From Butyrivibrio sp. AE3004 (lineage in GTDB: Bacteria > Bacillota > Clostridia > Lachnospirales > Lachnospiraceae), in contig NZ_JNLQ01000002.1 in NCBI RefSeq assembly GCF_000703165.1, positions 1,860,001 to 1,924,000 on the forward strand: a DNA stretch of 64,000 bases, given 5' to 3'. Numbering within the stretch: the stretch's first letter is position 1; each line of letters opens with the position of its first letter. The notes beneath the pieces were generated by a model. The model saw only the letters and a list, made by a program, of their open reading frames with translations, ran no database searches and was not told the origin of the DNA. Of the stretch, positions 52,778-61,615 are shown piece after piece. The translations under genes and the position numbers were made by a program.

Positions 52778-55063
52778 TTAACCGTTTGTTACACATTTCA
52801 TCCATCCTAAGCTTCCGGTTTCAGATTCGTTTCGGTATGCGGAAGCATTATCACCATTTTCAAGGAAACACATGTTTTTTAGTTTTTCCGGAAGTTTTTC
52901 CGAATTTATCAGGTAAAAATCTTGAGAATATGAAGATCTGTCTGTATCAAATCCTACTTCAACATGCTTCCATCCTTTTTCATAGTAATCAGATAAGAAA
53001 CCTGCACCGGAAACATTGAACAGTTCAGTAGGAATAACATTATCCATTACTGAATCTATTTCTGATTTTTCTCTGCTTGACCATTCCGCATGTATGTTTT
53101 CATCCTGCTCTTCATCCCAATGTTCCATCTCAACCTTCAGATAATTTATATTTTCTTTTTCTTCCCACCATGTCACCGGCATATTGTATTTCTCCATAAA
53201 GGCTATGGTGTTTACAAAAGAAGGGAATATGTAAAAATTATATTTATTATAGGAATAGTAGTCTCTTACATCGGCTTCTTCACAGCCATAAAGCATCATC
53301 GTCGGATTTTCTTTTTCCAGGTCTTCATAAGTCTGACCTTTTATATCATCCGAATAAGCTTTTAGGAATTCAGCCATTTCATCATCGCTAAAAGTTTTCC
53401 CGTAATCTCCTTTAACGGTATTGCCTTTTAGTGCATTTATTTCTCCCTTTGTTATCCCGTACACCGGGAATTTTCCAACCTTATACTCATCGCTGTTATA
53501 TAAATTCGTAAAAGCTGTAAAGATCTCTTCATCCTTTAAATTCAGGCGATATTTCCTTCTGACTTTTTTGCCGTTCTTCAAATTCCATTGAATAGTAAAA
53601 AATTCATAGTCCGGATATTCAAGCTCATCATAATTATTGTTATCATAGTATATATAGTCCGGACCAAATTCGTGATATTTGAGGCCTTCCTTATGTATCT
53701 GCCTGGCGTTGACAGCACCTTTCCTTGTAAGCTTTTCGACATTTTCAAAATCAGTAAGCTTCATATTGCGAAGAGCATATTCCGTTCCGGAAGAACTACC
53801 CCCATAGTAAGTATACCCTGAAGATTGATCTATTATTTTCGAATATGGAGCTATAAGTTCCGAATACACAAAGCTATCACCAATTGCAACGCTTTCAACC
53901 TTTGACGGCATAGGCTGCCAGGTTTCATATCCAAAAATATCAAATACAAAAATCGCAAAAACTGCTGCCGATATTACCGCACTTGTAATAAGAGTGGCAT
54001 AGTTTTTGAAGCAGGCTTTAAAATCAAATTCATAAATTGTTTCTATTACTATATGTATCACAACAAGTCCGCATACAATGCCAAATACAAACATTCCAAG
54101 GTTCCTGCTGTTACTTACATAATACATTAGTATTCCTGTTCCAAGAGACCCTGTCACCGAAACTAATATTTTCAGAACAGGCTTTGTGATATAAAATGCC
54201 ATGGATTTTCCTGCTGCCTCAGCAGGTCTTTTCACAATCAGTACTCTTGCAAACAGATATGAAAAAATAGCCAGGAGAAATATTTTTATCATAGATGCCG
54301 CTGCATCAAAGGTATAAAATGCTATTTCATTCGCTGCATCACCATGAAAGGCCGCAATCGCATCTGTCATCAGTTTAATCGGTGAATAAGCAAGCAATAT
54401 CCCGGAGATGGAATTATAAGAAAAATAGCTTGAAAAAAAGGTGGCCATTAATATCTCATAAACACCTTTTACAACAGGTCCCATGAAGAAGAACACTGCA
54501 CATCCAAGTGTCGCAACCACCACATGTCCCGTGAGCACACACGCAAGACAGCAAAGCTCATAGCACATAATAAACATGCATATTACTACCAGAGCAGATG
54601 CCGGAAACAGAAGAATGGTATCCCATGTAACATACCCTCGAGAAAGGCCAAGGATAACAGTTATCAGATGGCACACAGCATAAGGAACAACAAATATCAA
54701 AATCCCACAAAGATTGTTTACATCAAACAATTTCTCCCTTTTTATCGGAAGTGAATAATAAAGATCAGTCTGCCTTGAATCAAAAAGGTAATAATACCCC
54801 TGAAGAGCAAGAATAAATGCCATCGCACATACAATTAACAGAACCGGAACATTCCCCATTCCCGCTGTATTATTGTAAAAATCTATTCTGATATCAGTTA
54901 TTGTTGTGGCATTGTTTTCCAGTCTTGATTTGTAATGGCCAAACATCAGCATCGCATAAACTATCTGTGCAAAAAAATTAGCCGCAACTGACAATGCGAT
55001 GGGCCAGAGGCGCCGTTTTGAGTTTTCTTTAAGTAAATCAACAAATAATTTTCTTGATGTCAT
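52778..55063 (-). CDS. ABC transporter permease with DUF6449-like C-terminal domain
   Basis: ABC-2-type membrane subunit of 761 residues. About ten membrane helices occupy residues 20-375, including VVPYAVCHLITVILGL and YYYLFDSRQTDLYYSLPIKR, a motif of YtrC/D-like permeases. The last 370 residues are a soluble, probably extracellular domain (DUF6449-like) rich in Asp, Glu and Tyr. The start overlaps the ATPase gene by 26 bp. Third gene of the GntR-ATPase-permease operon. Substrate unknown; YtrA-type systems usually respond to cell-wall antibiotics. Confidence 0.83.
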   Translation of the reverse strand: MTSRKLFVDLLKENSKRRLWPIALSVAANFFAQIVYAMLMFGHYKSRLENNATTITDIRIDFYNNTAGMGNVPVLLIVCAMAFILALQGYYYLFDSRQTDLYYSLPIKREKLFDVNNLCGILIFVVPYAVCHLITVILGLSRGYVTWDTILLFPASALVVICMFIMCYELCCLACVLTGHVVVATLGCAVFFFMGPVVKGVYEILMATFFSSYFSYNSISGILLAYSPIKLMTDAIAAFHGDAANEIAFYTFDAAASMIKIFLLAIFSYLFARVLIVKRPAEAAGKSMAFYITKPVLKILVSVTGSLGTGILMYYVSNSRNLGMFVFGIVCGLVVIHIVIETIYEFDFKACFKNYATLITSAVISAAVFAIFVFDIFGYETWQPMPSKVESVAIGDSFVYSELIAPYSKIIDQSSGYTYYGGSSSGTEYALRNMKLTDFENVEKLTRKGAVNARQIHKEGLKYHEFGPDYIYYDNNNYDELEYPDYEFFTIQWNLKNGKKVRRKYRLNLKDEEIFTAFTNLYNSDEYKVGKFPVYGITKGEINALKGNTVKGDYGKTFSDDEMAEFLKAYSDDIKGQTYEDLEKENPTMMLYGCEEADVRDYYSYNKYNFYIFPSFVNTIAFMEKYNMPVTWWEEKENINYLKVEMEHWDEEQDENIHAEWSSREKSEIDSVMDNVIPTELFNVSGAGFLSDYYEKGWKHVEVGFDTDRSSYSQDFYLINSEKLPEKLKNMCFLENGDNASAYRNESETGSLGWMKCVTNG

Positions 55064-55940
55064 ATCCCTCTACCCCCGTTTCACTAATAAATATCTCTTC
55101 AAGAGACAATGGCAGTATTTCCATAAAAACCGGACTCTCTGCCCTAAGTGCATCACTTATTTCATCCTCCTGTCCACGGATTGTCATAGTAACCAGCTTT
55201 CCGCGGTTCTCACTTGTAAGTACAAAAAGCTGTTCCTCTATCCGCTTCCTGCTCTCCTCATCTCTAAATACGCATTGTATCTTATGAATATCGGATTTAG
55301 CGTCGTCAAGATTCTTGGATAACAGAATACCCCCTTTATGAAGAAGTCCTACCGTATCACAGATATCTTCGAGCTCTCTTAAATTATGAGATGCGATTAC
55401 AGGTGTAAATTTTCTCGAAGCCATATCTCCTACAAAAAGACTTTTCACTGCCTGTCTCATTACAGGATCAAGTCCATCGAAGGTTTCGTCGCAATACAGG
55501 TATGCGGTATTAGCAGAAATACCTAGAATTACCCACAACTGCTTTTTCATTCCCTTTGAAAAAGTCTTTATCTTCCTGTTTTTATCAAGCCCGAAACTGT
55601 TCATGAGACTATGAAATCTTTCCATGTTATATTCCGGATATATCTTGCTGTAAAAGGTTGCCATCTCTATAGGTGTAGTGTTAGGAAAAAAGGCCACATC
55701 ATCTGAAATATAAAACATATTTGTCTTTATAGCAGGATTTTCATATACAGGTCTTCCATCTATTGTGACCATTCCCGTATCAGGTTTCAGGATACCTGCT
55801 GCCATTCGTAAAAAAGTACTTTTACCTGCACCGTTTGTTCCCACAAGACCGAAAACCTGTCCGTCCTCTATCGTAAGATCCACTCCGAATATAGCCTGTA
55901 TATCATCAAATCTTTTCGATAGATTTGTTGCCTTAATCAT
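55038..55940 (-). CDS. ABC transporter ATP-binding protein (YtrB-like)
   Basis: Cytoplasmic ATPase of 300 residues that powers the permease encoded downstream. Walker A is GLVGTNGAGKSTFLRMAAG. The signature is FSKGMKKQL, a variant of LSGGQ usual in YtrB/BcrA types. Walker B is YLYCDETFDGLDP, and the switch is ASHNLRE. The start overlaps the GntR stop by 4 bp, showing translational coupling. Confidence 0.93.
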   Translation of the reverse strand: MIKATNLSKRFDDIQAIFGVDLTIEDGQVFGLVGTNGAGKSTFLRMAAGILKPDTGMVTIDGRPVYENPAIKTNMFYISDDVAFFPNTTPIEMATFYSKIYPEYNMERFHSLMNSFGLDKNRKIKTFSKGMKKQLWVILGISANTAYLYCDETFDGLDPVMRQAVKSLFVGDMASRKFTPVIASHNLRELEDICDTVGLLHKGGILLSKNLDDAKSDIHKIQCVFRDEESRKRIEEQLFVLTSENRGKLVTMTIRGQEDEISDALRAESPVFMEILPLSLEEIFISETGVEGYDIKKIIC

Positions 55941-56314
55941 ACTTTACCTCCCCTTATTAGCTTTTCATGAACAAAACCTGTCAGCTCCTCCTCAGTAAAT
56001 CCAACCTTTGATGCCTTATCAATTACCTTACCGAGTTCATCAAGTATCTCCTGCTTTTTTGCAGGAAGAACTTCGTCTGCAGCTGCAGCAAATCTCCCCC
56101 GTCCTGCTACCGAATAACAAAAGCCCCTCTGCTCAAGCGCATCATAGGCTTTTTGAATAGTATTGGGATTTATTGATAAATCCATCGCAAGTGCCCTTAC
56201 AGAAGGAAGTGCCTCATCCGCACTTATTACTCCGCACAGAATGAGTTCCTCCAATCTTCCGGAAATCTGCTCATACAGGGGTCGTTTGTCTCTGAAATCA
56301 ATCTCTATCAGCAT
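55937..56314 (-). CDS. GntR-family repressor, YtrA subfamily
   Basis: A 125-residue repressor: winged helix (PLYEQISGRLEELILCGVIS, LPSVRALAMDLSINPNTIQK, AYDALEQRGFCYSVAGRGRF) plus a short helical tail for dimerisation, the YtrA layout. It should repress its own operon by binding the palindrome just upstream. ACAGGAGGAAAACA precedes the ATG. First gene of the ABC operon. Confidence 0.93.
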   Translation of the reverse strand: MLIEIDFRDKRPLYEQISGRLEELILCGVISADEALPSVRALAMDLSINPNTIQKAYDALEQRGFCYSVAGRGRFAAAADEVLPAKKQEILDELGKVIDKASKVGFTEEELTGFVHEKLIRGGKV

Positions 56315-56332
56315 TGTTTTCCTCCTGTTTAT

Positions 56333-56390
56333 AGTGTACTATATCAACTAGTACACTTAGAATAATATAGTACACCTTAAAGCTTGTCAA
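56333..56390 (-). promoter_or_regulatory. Promoter and YtrA-type operator of the ABC operon
   Basis: On the minus strand TTGACA (56385-56390), 17-bp spacer, TATTAT (56362-56367). A perfect 9-bp inverted repeat AGTGTACTA (56333-56341) / TAGTACACT (56349-56357) lies just downstream, and a third half-site TAGTACACC (56368-56376) sits in the spacer. Binding would block polymerase. Confidence 0.85.
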
Positions 56391-56396
56391 CCATAA

Positions 56397-56442
56397 CTGA
56401 AAAAAATCTCAGAGATTGGCATGAATCTCTGAGATTTTTTTT
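56397..56442 (-). terminator. Bidirectional terminator after the ABC exporter pair
   Basis: AAAAAATCTCAGAGATT pairs with its complement around GGCATG; T-runs flank both sides. It follows the stop of the exporter gene at 56460. Confidence 0.88.
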
Positions 56443-56459
56443 GATATTTACCATAATTG

Positions 56460-58289
56460 TCAAATAGCCTTAGCTTCCATCTCCTCAAACTGACGTGAGA
56501 ATAACTGGTGATAATAACCACCGATATTTTTCATAAGCTCTTTGTGTTTTCCCCGCTCTATTATCTTACCGTCTTTTACGACAAGAATTATATCAGCATC
56601 TACTACAGTAGATAGCCTGTGAGCAATCATAAATGAAGTTCTTCCTTTAATCACAACTGAAATTGCATCCTGAATGGCTTTTTCCGTAACGGTATCTATA
56701 GATGAAGTTGCTTCATCAAGAACCAGTATTCTCGGATCTGCAAGAATTGCTCTTGCAAACGAAAGGAGCTGTTTTTCACCGGTAGAAAGCATATCTCCGC
56801 CTTCACCCACATCACTGTCAAGTCCGTTCTCCATTCTTGCCACGATTTTGTCAGCAGAGACAAGCCTTAATGCGTTCCATATTTCCTCATCGGATGCATC
56901 GGGATTTCCATACTTAAGATTTTCACGCACAGTTCCCGAAAACAAGTGAGGCGTCTGAAGCACATAGCCAATATTACTATGGAGCCAGAGCTGCGATCTT
57001 TCCTTCGCATTTCGTCCGTCAATCAACACTTCCCCACTTGTTGGCTCAAAAAATCTACACACAAGATTGACCAGCGTTGATTTTCCGGCACCGGTCTCTC
57101 CAACTATAGCTACATTCGTTCCCTGTGGAACCTTTAGGTCAAAGTGTTCCAATACATATTCCGTTCCGTCAGGATAATGGAAGGATACATCTTTAAACTC
57201 AATGTCGCCAATAAGTTCTTCCCAGTTTTCCTTCCTGGGATTAAAGGTTTCACCATATTTCTCAACAACCTCGGGCGAATCTGCAACATCGGATTCTGTT
57301 TCGAGTAGTCTTGTAAATCTTTCAACATTGACCTGTACAGCTATAAGCTCAGAAAAAGTCACAATAAGATTTTGTATTGGCTCAAGTATCCCCAGCGAAT
57401 AGGATAGAAATACGGAAAGCGTTCCTATTTCCATAACGCCTTCCATGGTTATAACACCACCTCTCCACAAAACAAGAGCAAGTGCACAGGAAGACAGCAT
57501 TGTCACCGAAGCAGAAAACAGAGCTGAAAAATGTGTCGCATGTACTGCATTTTTCCTGTAGTTCTCAGTGTCCTTCTTAAAGTCCTTCTGAATCCTATCC
57601 TCAACCACCAGCGTTTTTATCGCTTTCGCACCCGTGATTCCCTCATTGAAATTTCCTGTTATAGTGGAATTAAGTTCTCTTATATGCCTGTTAAGAACTA
57701 TAAGGTGTTTCTGAAAATATACAACCAGAACAACTGCCACCGGAATAAGAAGAAGTATGTACAACGCAAGCCTGAAGTTTATAGTCACCATTACAAAAAG
57801 CACAAACAACACGTAACTTCCATTCCAGACAATATCCATCATTCTCCAGGCGCACATTACTCCAATCTTACCCGTGTCGCTCATAACTCTGGCATGAATA
57901 TATCCGACATTATTCTGATTGAAATATGAAAATGACAGTTCCTGTAAATGATTAAATGCTGCATTTCTAAGATCTCTGTCAATAGACATCTCAATTTCTC
58001 CGCACATATTTGCGCTTATAAAATCCATGATCAGTTTTAAAACAAGCACGAGAGCATAAGCAAGTGCAAAATATCCGATTCCCTTAGTCGTTCCTGCCGT
58101 AATGTAATTGTTTATGGCAAATCTGTTAAAAAGCGGTATTGTCGAATCCACAAGACTTACCATACTCCCAAGAAATATCATAACTATTATCTTGGTAATA
58201 TAAGGTTTTAAAAAAGGAAAAAGCTTTGGAATTCCAAAAAACGGCAGCCTTGTAGCTTTAGTTTGTTCCGGTATTGGTTTTTTAGGCAA
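56460..58289 (-). CDS. ABC exporter half-transporter (catalytic partner)
   Basis: Type IV ABC exporter of 609 residues: six membrane helices (about 30-320), then an ATPase with Walker A VAIVGETGAGKSTLVNL, signature LSTGEKQLLSFARAIL, Walker B ILVLDEATSSID and switch IAHRLST. The catalytic Glu is present, so this subunit carries the competent site. Start placed at TTG 58289 (LPKKPIPEQTK), with GGAGGAG 8 nt upstream; it overlaps the stop of the partner gene. The open frame continues 33 codons upstream inside that gene and is not used. Forms a heterodimer with the next gene's product. Confidence 0.88.
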   Translation of the reverse strand: MPKKPIPEQTKATRLPFFGIPKLFPFLKPYITKIIVMIFLGSMVSLVDSTIPLFNRFAINNYITAGTTKGIGYFALAYALVLVLKLIMDFISANMCGEIEMSIDRDLRNAAFNHLQELSFSYFNQNNVGYIHARVMSDTGKIGVMCAWRMMDIVWNGSYVLFVLFVMVTINFRLALYILLLIPVAVVLVVYFQKHLIVLNRHIRELNSTITGNFNEGITGAKAIKTLVVEDRIQKDFKKDTENYRKNAVHATHFSALFSASVTMLSSCALALVLWRGGVITMEGVMEIGTLSVFLSYSLGILEPIQNLIVTFSELIAVQVNVERFTRLLETESDVADSPEVVEKYGETFNPRKENWEELIGDIEFKDVSFHYPDGTEYVLEHFDLKVPQGTNVAIVGETGAGKSTLVNLVCRFFEPTSGEVLIDGRNAKERSQLWLHSNIGYVLQTPHLFSGTVRENLKYGNPDASDEEIWNALRLVSADKIVARMENGLDSDVGEGGDMLSTGEKQLLSFARAILADPRILVLDEATSSIDTVTEKAIQDAISVVIKGRTSFMIAHRLSTVVDADIILVVKDGKIIERGKHKELMKNIGGYYHQLFSRQFEEMEAKAI

Positions 58290-60846
58290 TGTCCTCTCCT
58301 CCTCCCTGAAGCTGAATGTCATAAATCCTGCGATAAAGGCCGTTTTTCTCCAGAAGTTCTTCGTGTTTTCCCTCTTCAGCAAGTTCACCGTGGCTTAGTA
58401 CGATTATATGGTCTGCGTGCATAAGTGTAGTTATTCTGTGTGAAATAATAATGGTCGTTGCTCCTCCCACATGCTTATTAAGTGCAGTTCTTATCTTTGC
58501 ATCGGTCTCGGTATCAACAGCTGACAACGAATCGTCAAATATCATAATCGGAGGTTCTGATACCAGCATCTGCGCTATTGCCGTTCTTTGCTTCTGTCCT
58601 CCTGAGAGCGTAACACCTCTCTCTCCAACAAAGGTGTCATAACCTTCATCAAAGTTTCTGATGGTTTCATCGAGAGAAGCCATCTTTGCAGCTTTTCTTA
58701 TATCCTCCATCTTCGCTGATTTTTTAGTGATTCCTATATTTTCATAAAGTGTCCTTGAGAAAAGGAAAGGTTCCTGAAGAACAAGACCTATATTTTCTCT
58801 TAAATAGTGCATCTTTATGTCTCTTATATCAACGCCGCCGATAGTTATACTTCCACTGTTCTCAGGCAAGCTATATAACCTGTCCAAAAGATACATAAGT
58901 GTTGATTTTCCTGACCCTGTTCCACCAAGAACTCCAAGCGTTTCACCTGCTTTTACTTTAAAGCTTATATCCTTTAATATTTCCGCAGACCCGTTTTCAT
59001 ATGAAAAGCTCACATTATTAAACTCTATATCCTTATCAAGTGGCGGTGTGACTGCGCTTTCCTTGTCACATTCTTCCTCAGAGTTCATTATGTATCTAAG
59101 TCTGTCTATTGAAACTCCAGCTTTGCTCATTTCTGAAATGACACGACCAAGCATTCGCACAGGCCATGAGATCATCGCATTATATGAAATAAAAGCAATC
59201 AGTTCCCCTACGGTTATATTCCCCCTCACACAGTATATAGATCCCATAACCAGAACTGTCATTCCCTGCATTCCGGATATCATATCGTTCGAAGTCCAAA
59301 ATGCAGCAAGCAGTTTCATAAGGTTGATCCACATTTTTGTGTAATCTCTGTTTTTGGATTCGAAACGCTCACGCTCAAATTTTTCTCTGCCAAAAGCACG
59401 GACAACTCTGACACCGGTGAGATTTTCCTGCGCAATTGCAGATAGTTTGCCCTCCTCAATATCCGCATTTTCAAATGCGGTTCCTATTTTATTATGAAAA
59501 AACAAGGAATACAGAACAATTACAGGAATAAATGCCAGTGAAATAAATGACAGCTTTACGTCTATCTGCATCATAAAGTACGTTGCCAGCACAATCATGA
59601 TCATTATTCTAAAAAGAGAAGTCAGTTGTTCGGACAAGAACATTTTTATTGTTTCAACATCCGATGTACAACGCTGGATAATGTCTCCGGTATGATTCTC
59701 CGAATGCCATGAAAATGGTAAATGACATATATGCTCAAAAAGCACGTCTCTCATTCTGCAGATAAGTTTTTCAGCAGCTATGGAATTGAACATTTTGTTC
59801 AGATAGCGAAATACAGCACATAAAAGTGCAATAACGACGACAACCAACGCTATTACAAAAATATGTGTCTTAAGATACTCCTTACCTCCCGTAATACCTA
59901 TTATCATTTTCATATAAAAGGGCATAGATGATTCCGCGTCACCTATCAGATAATCAACCGTATATTGAATAATCTTAGGATTTACCATGTCAAGAAATGC
60001 CACTGTCATAGAGAATATGACACCCAAAATAAACATAATGACACTCCCCTTAAGGAAATACAGGACCAGTGATGATTTAGTAGGAAATTGTTCTCTGGCA
60101 GTTTTCATAAGTCCCCCGATATTTTGTTTTACTTTTTCGTTATTTCGTATCCCGATAATAACAAGAAGTGCCGCGTTAGGCGAAAGACCGGCTATTGCTT
60201 TCGAAAGACTGCTATATGGTCCCTGCCCTATAAACTGTCCTTTCTTGCCTCTGCAATAATTATTATGGATAAAATATCCATTTTGATTTTTGGTTATGCA
60301 CACAGTATGCAGCTGTTCTTTAATATTATTTCTGTTCCAATAAAAGGTCGCAATGAAGGTCTGAAAATCATCTCCAAGTTTATCAATTTTTCGAGGATTT
60401 CTGGACGTGAGCTTCTTCACACAATAGCCTCGTTTCCTGAAAAAGCCGTAAGGAGCATTTGGCGTGATCCCAAAGCCTCCCTTTAGCGCAATGCCGTTTT
60501 TTTCATAGTAATCTATAAGGTATGGCATATCATTTTCTCTGTCACCAAGCGAACAAAGTGCATTATAGGTGGCAATTATCTCACATCCCGAATATGCGAT
60601 ATTTGATTTGTTATGGGTGCCAAATCTGACCCTACCCCAGTCAACCTGATTTTCAATAAATTCATCTCTTTTTAAACAGGTTTTACCTGCTGATAGGAAC
60701 TTTATATTATCCTCCAAATGTAACTTGCGTATTTTTTTCTTTACGGGCCCTGTAATAAATGATATAGCCGAGAAAAAGAAAACCACAACTGAATTCGGAA
60801 CATATGAAGGAATTATTTTTTCAAATATTTTAACTTTTTTGGGCAT
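58282..60846 (-). CDS. ABC exporter half-transporter with N-terminal C39-like cysteine-protease domain
   Basis: An 854-residue fusion. Residues 1 to about 235 hold a papain-fold domain with Cys (AYSGCEIIATYNALCSLG), His (KEQLHTVCITK) and Asn (GYFIHNNYC), the C39-like triad. A short hydrophobic segment near residues 17-32 precedes it. Residues about 260-560 are the six-helix exporter, and 600-854 the ATPase: GGTGSGKSTLMYLL, LSGGQKQRTAIAQML, IMIFDDSLSAVD, ISHRITT. Walker B has Asp in place of the catalytic Glu, the degenerate site of heterodimeric exporters. It resembles peptidase-containing ABC transporters that trim leader peptides during export, but protease activity is unproven. GGTGAAAAAT precedes the ATG. 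Confidence 0.85.
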   Translation of the reverse strand: MPKKVKIFEKIIPSYVPNSVVVFFFSAISFITGPVKKKIRKLHLEDNIKFLSAGKTCLKRDEFIENQVDWGRVRFGTHNKSNIAYSGCEIIATYNALCSLGDRENDMPYLIDYYEKNGIALKGGFGITPNAPYGFFRKRGYCVKKLTSRNPRKIDKLGDDFQTFIATFYWNRNNIKEQLHTVCITKNQNGYFIHNNYCRGKKGQFIGQGPYSSLSKAIAGLSPNAALLVIIGIRNNEKVKQNIGGLMKTAREQFPTKSSLVLYFLKGSVIMFILGVIFSMTVAFLDMVNPKIIQYTVDYLIGDAESSMPFYMKMIIGITGGKEYLKTHIFVIALVVVVIALLCAVFRYLNKMFNSIAAEKLICRMRDVLFEHICHLPFSWHSENHTGDIIQRCTSDVETIKMFLSEQLTSLFRIMIMIVLATYFMMQIDVKLSFISLAFIPVIVLYSLFFHNKIGTAFENADIEEGKLSAIAQENLTGVRVVRAFGREKFERERFESKNRDYTKMWINLMKLLAAFWTSNDMISGMQGMTVLVMGSIYCVRGNITVGELIAFISYNAMISWPVRMLGRVISEMSKAGVSIDRLRYIMNSEEECDKESAVTPPLDKDIEFNNVSFSYENGSAEILKDISFKVKAGETLGVLGGTGSGKSTLMYLLDRLYSLPENSGSITIGGVDIRDIKMHYLRENIGLVLQEPFLFSRTLYENIGITKKSAKMEDIRKAAKMASLDETIRNFDEGYDTFVGERGVTLSGGQKQRTAIAQMLVSEPPIMIFDDSLSAVDTETDAKIRTALNKHVGGATTIIISHRITTLMHADHIIVLSHGELAEEGKHEELLEKNGLYRRIYDIQLQGGGEDIA

Positions 60847-60852
60847 TATTTT

Positions 60853-60969
60853 TCACCATACCTGATTTATTTTATACGCTATATCCATGGCGGAGCGATT
60901 TTTTAAAGCAATATATTCCTTTCGCGCCGATGCGCATCCATAGCTGAGCTCTTTTTTATCATATAGGAA
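60853..60969 (-). pseudogene. Possible gene remnant upstream of the C39-ABC gene
   Basis: A 38-codon open stretch without any usable start reads as a protein C-terminus (DKKELSYGCASARKEYIALK, then NRSAMDIAYKINQVW) and stops just before the ABC start. The composition looks coding, but no family is recognised. It may be a decayed precursor or chance. Confidence 0.25.
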
Positions 60970-60999
60970 TTACAAAGTAATTTACTATATGATAAAAAA
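60952..60999. repeat. Perfect 15-bp inverted repeat
   Basis: TTTTTTATCATATAG (60952-60966) and its exact complement (60985-60999) flank 18 bp that contain a second inverted repeat (AATTAC/GTAATT). It could be an operator for the ABC pair, an attenuator, or the ends of a small decayed mobile element. Confidence 0.6.
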
Positions 61000-61030
61000 A
61001 GGAGTTGCCTTTATTAAAGCCAACTCCTTA
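60993..61030 (-). terminator. Terminator of the 99-residue protein gene
   Basis: AAGGAGTTG (60999-61007) pairs with CAACTCCTT (61021-61029), with an inner CTTT/AAAG; TTTTTTTATC follows on the minus strand. Confidence 0.78.
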
Positions 61031-61040
61031 TTGTTTATCC

Positions 61041-61340
61041 TTAGCCTGCTGCCGGTATCATCTCGTCCATTACTTCAGAATTATCAGTTTCTTCACTTGT
61101 TATCATTTCGTCAGTCTTACGAGGAGCTCTTACTCCAAAGCTTCCTTCGTATCGCTGTTCCTTAAGAATCTTGCGTATAGCGGCCAGATCCTTACTCATA
61201 TCCTCTCGCCTCTTACATACGACAGTTGGTACACTACTATTCCCCATCTCAACTACGTATCCGGCTTCACCGAGTATCTTCTGAATCTTCAATTTATCCG
61301 TGGTACGAATCTCTGCAGGTGTCTTATCTTCTCTCCCCAC
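61041..61340 (-). CDS. Small unknown alpha-beta protein (99 residues)
   Basis: Starts with GTG at 61340, set by AGGAGGTTTGTA. Sequence order suggests helix (DKLKIQKILGEAG), two strands (YVVEMGNSSVPTVVCKR), helix (SKDLAAIRKILKEQRY) and strand (EGSFGVRAPR). This alpha-beta-beta-alpha-beta pattern is reminiscent of HicA or dsRBD-like folds, but without the HicA histidine. The acidic tail ends VMDEMIPAAG. It has its own terminator, and the C39-ABC gene starts 195 bp later on the same strand. No function assigned. Confidence 0.68.
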   Translation of the reverse strand: MGREDKTPAEIRTTDKLKIQKILGEAGYVVEMGNSSVPTVVCKRREDMSKDLAAIRKILKEQRYEGSFGVRAPRKTDEMITSEETDNSEVMDEMIPAAG

Positions 61341-61582
61341 TACAAACCTCCTATGAATACAAATTAGCAGAATTTGTGTTTAACATTAGTTCCTACCACA
61401 AAATATAGCACATTCAAATCCAATTTGCAAGAATGGATAAGACTACCGGAAAGTGAAACACGCTTAAACTCTGAACTTTTAATTTATTAATTACGGGAAT
61501 ACGATAATTTTTATTTCTTGTTTACAGACTACAAATTATATGTTTATAAACATAATAGTATTACTTTATAAAACAGCCATAA

Positions 61583-61610
61583 TTTAGAAACAAATTTATC
61601 TTATTATAAG
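61583..61610 (+). promoter_or_regulatory. Promoter of small RNA 2
   Basis: TTTAGA (61583-61588), 16-bp spacer, TATAAG (61605-61610), matching small RNA 1 in layout and distance. The rest of 61341-61582 is AT-rich, with nothing else I can support. Confidence 0.6.
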
Positions 61611-61615
61611 TTCAT

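Noticed and set aside
61041..61340. HicA toxin
   Set aside because: The fold order is similar, but the catalytic histidine motif (GSH-like) is missing and there is no HicB partner.
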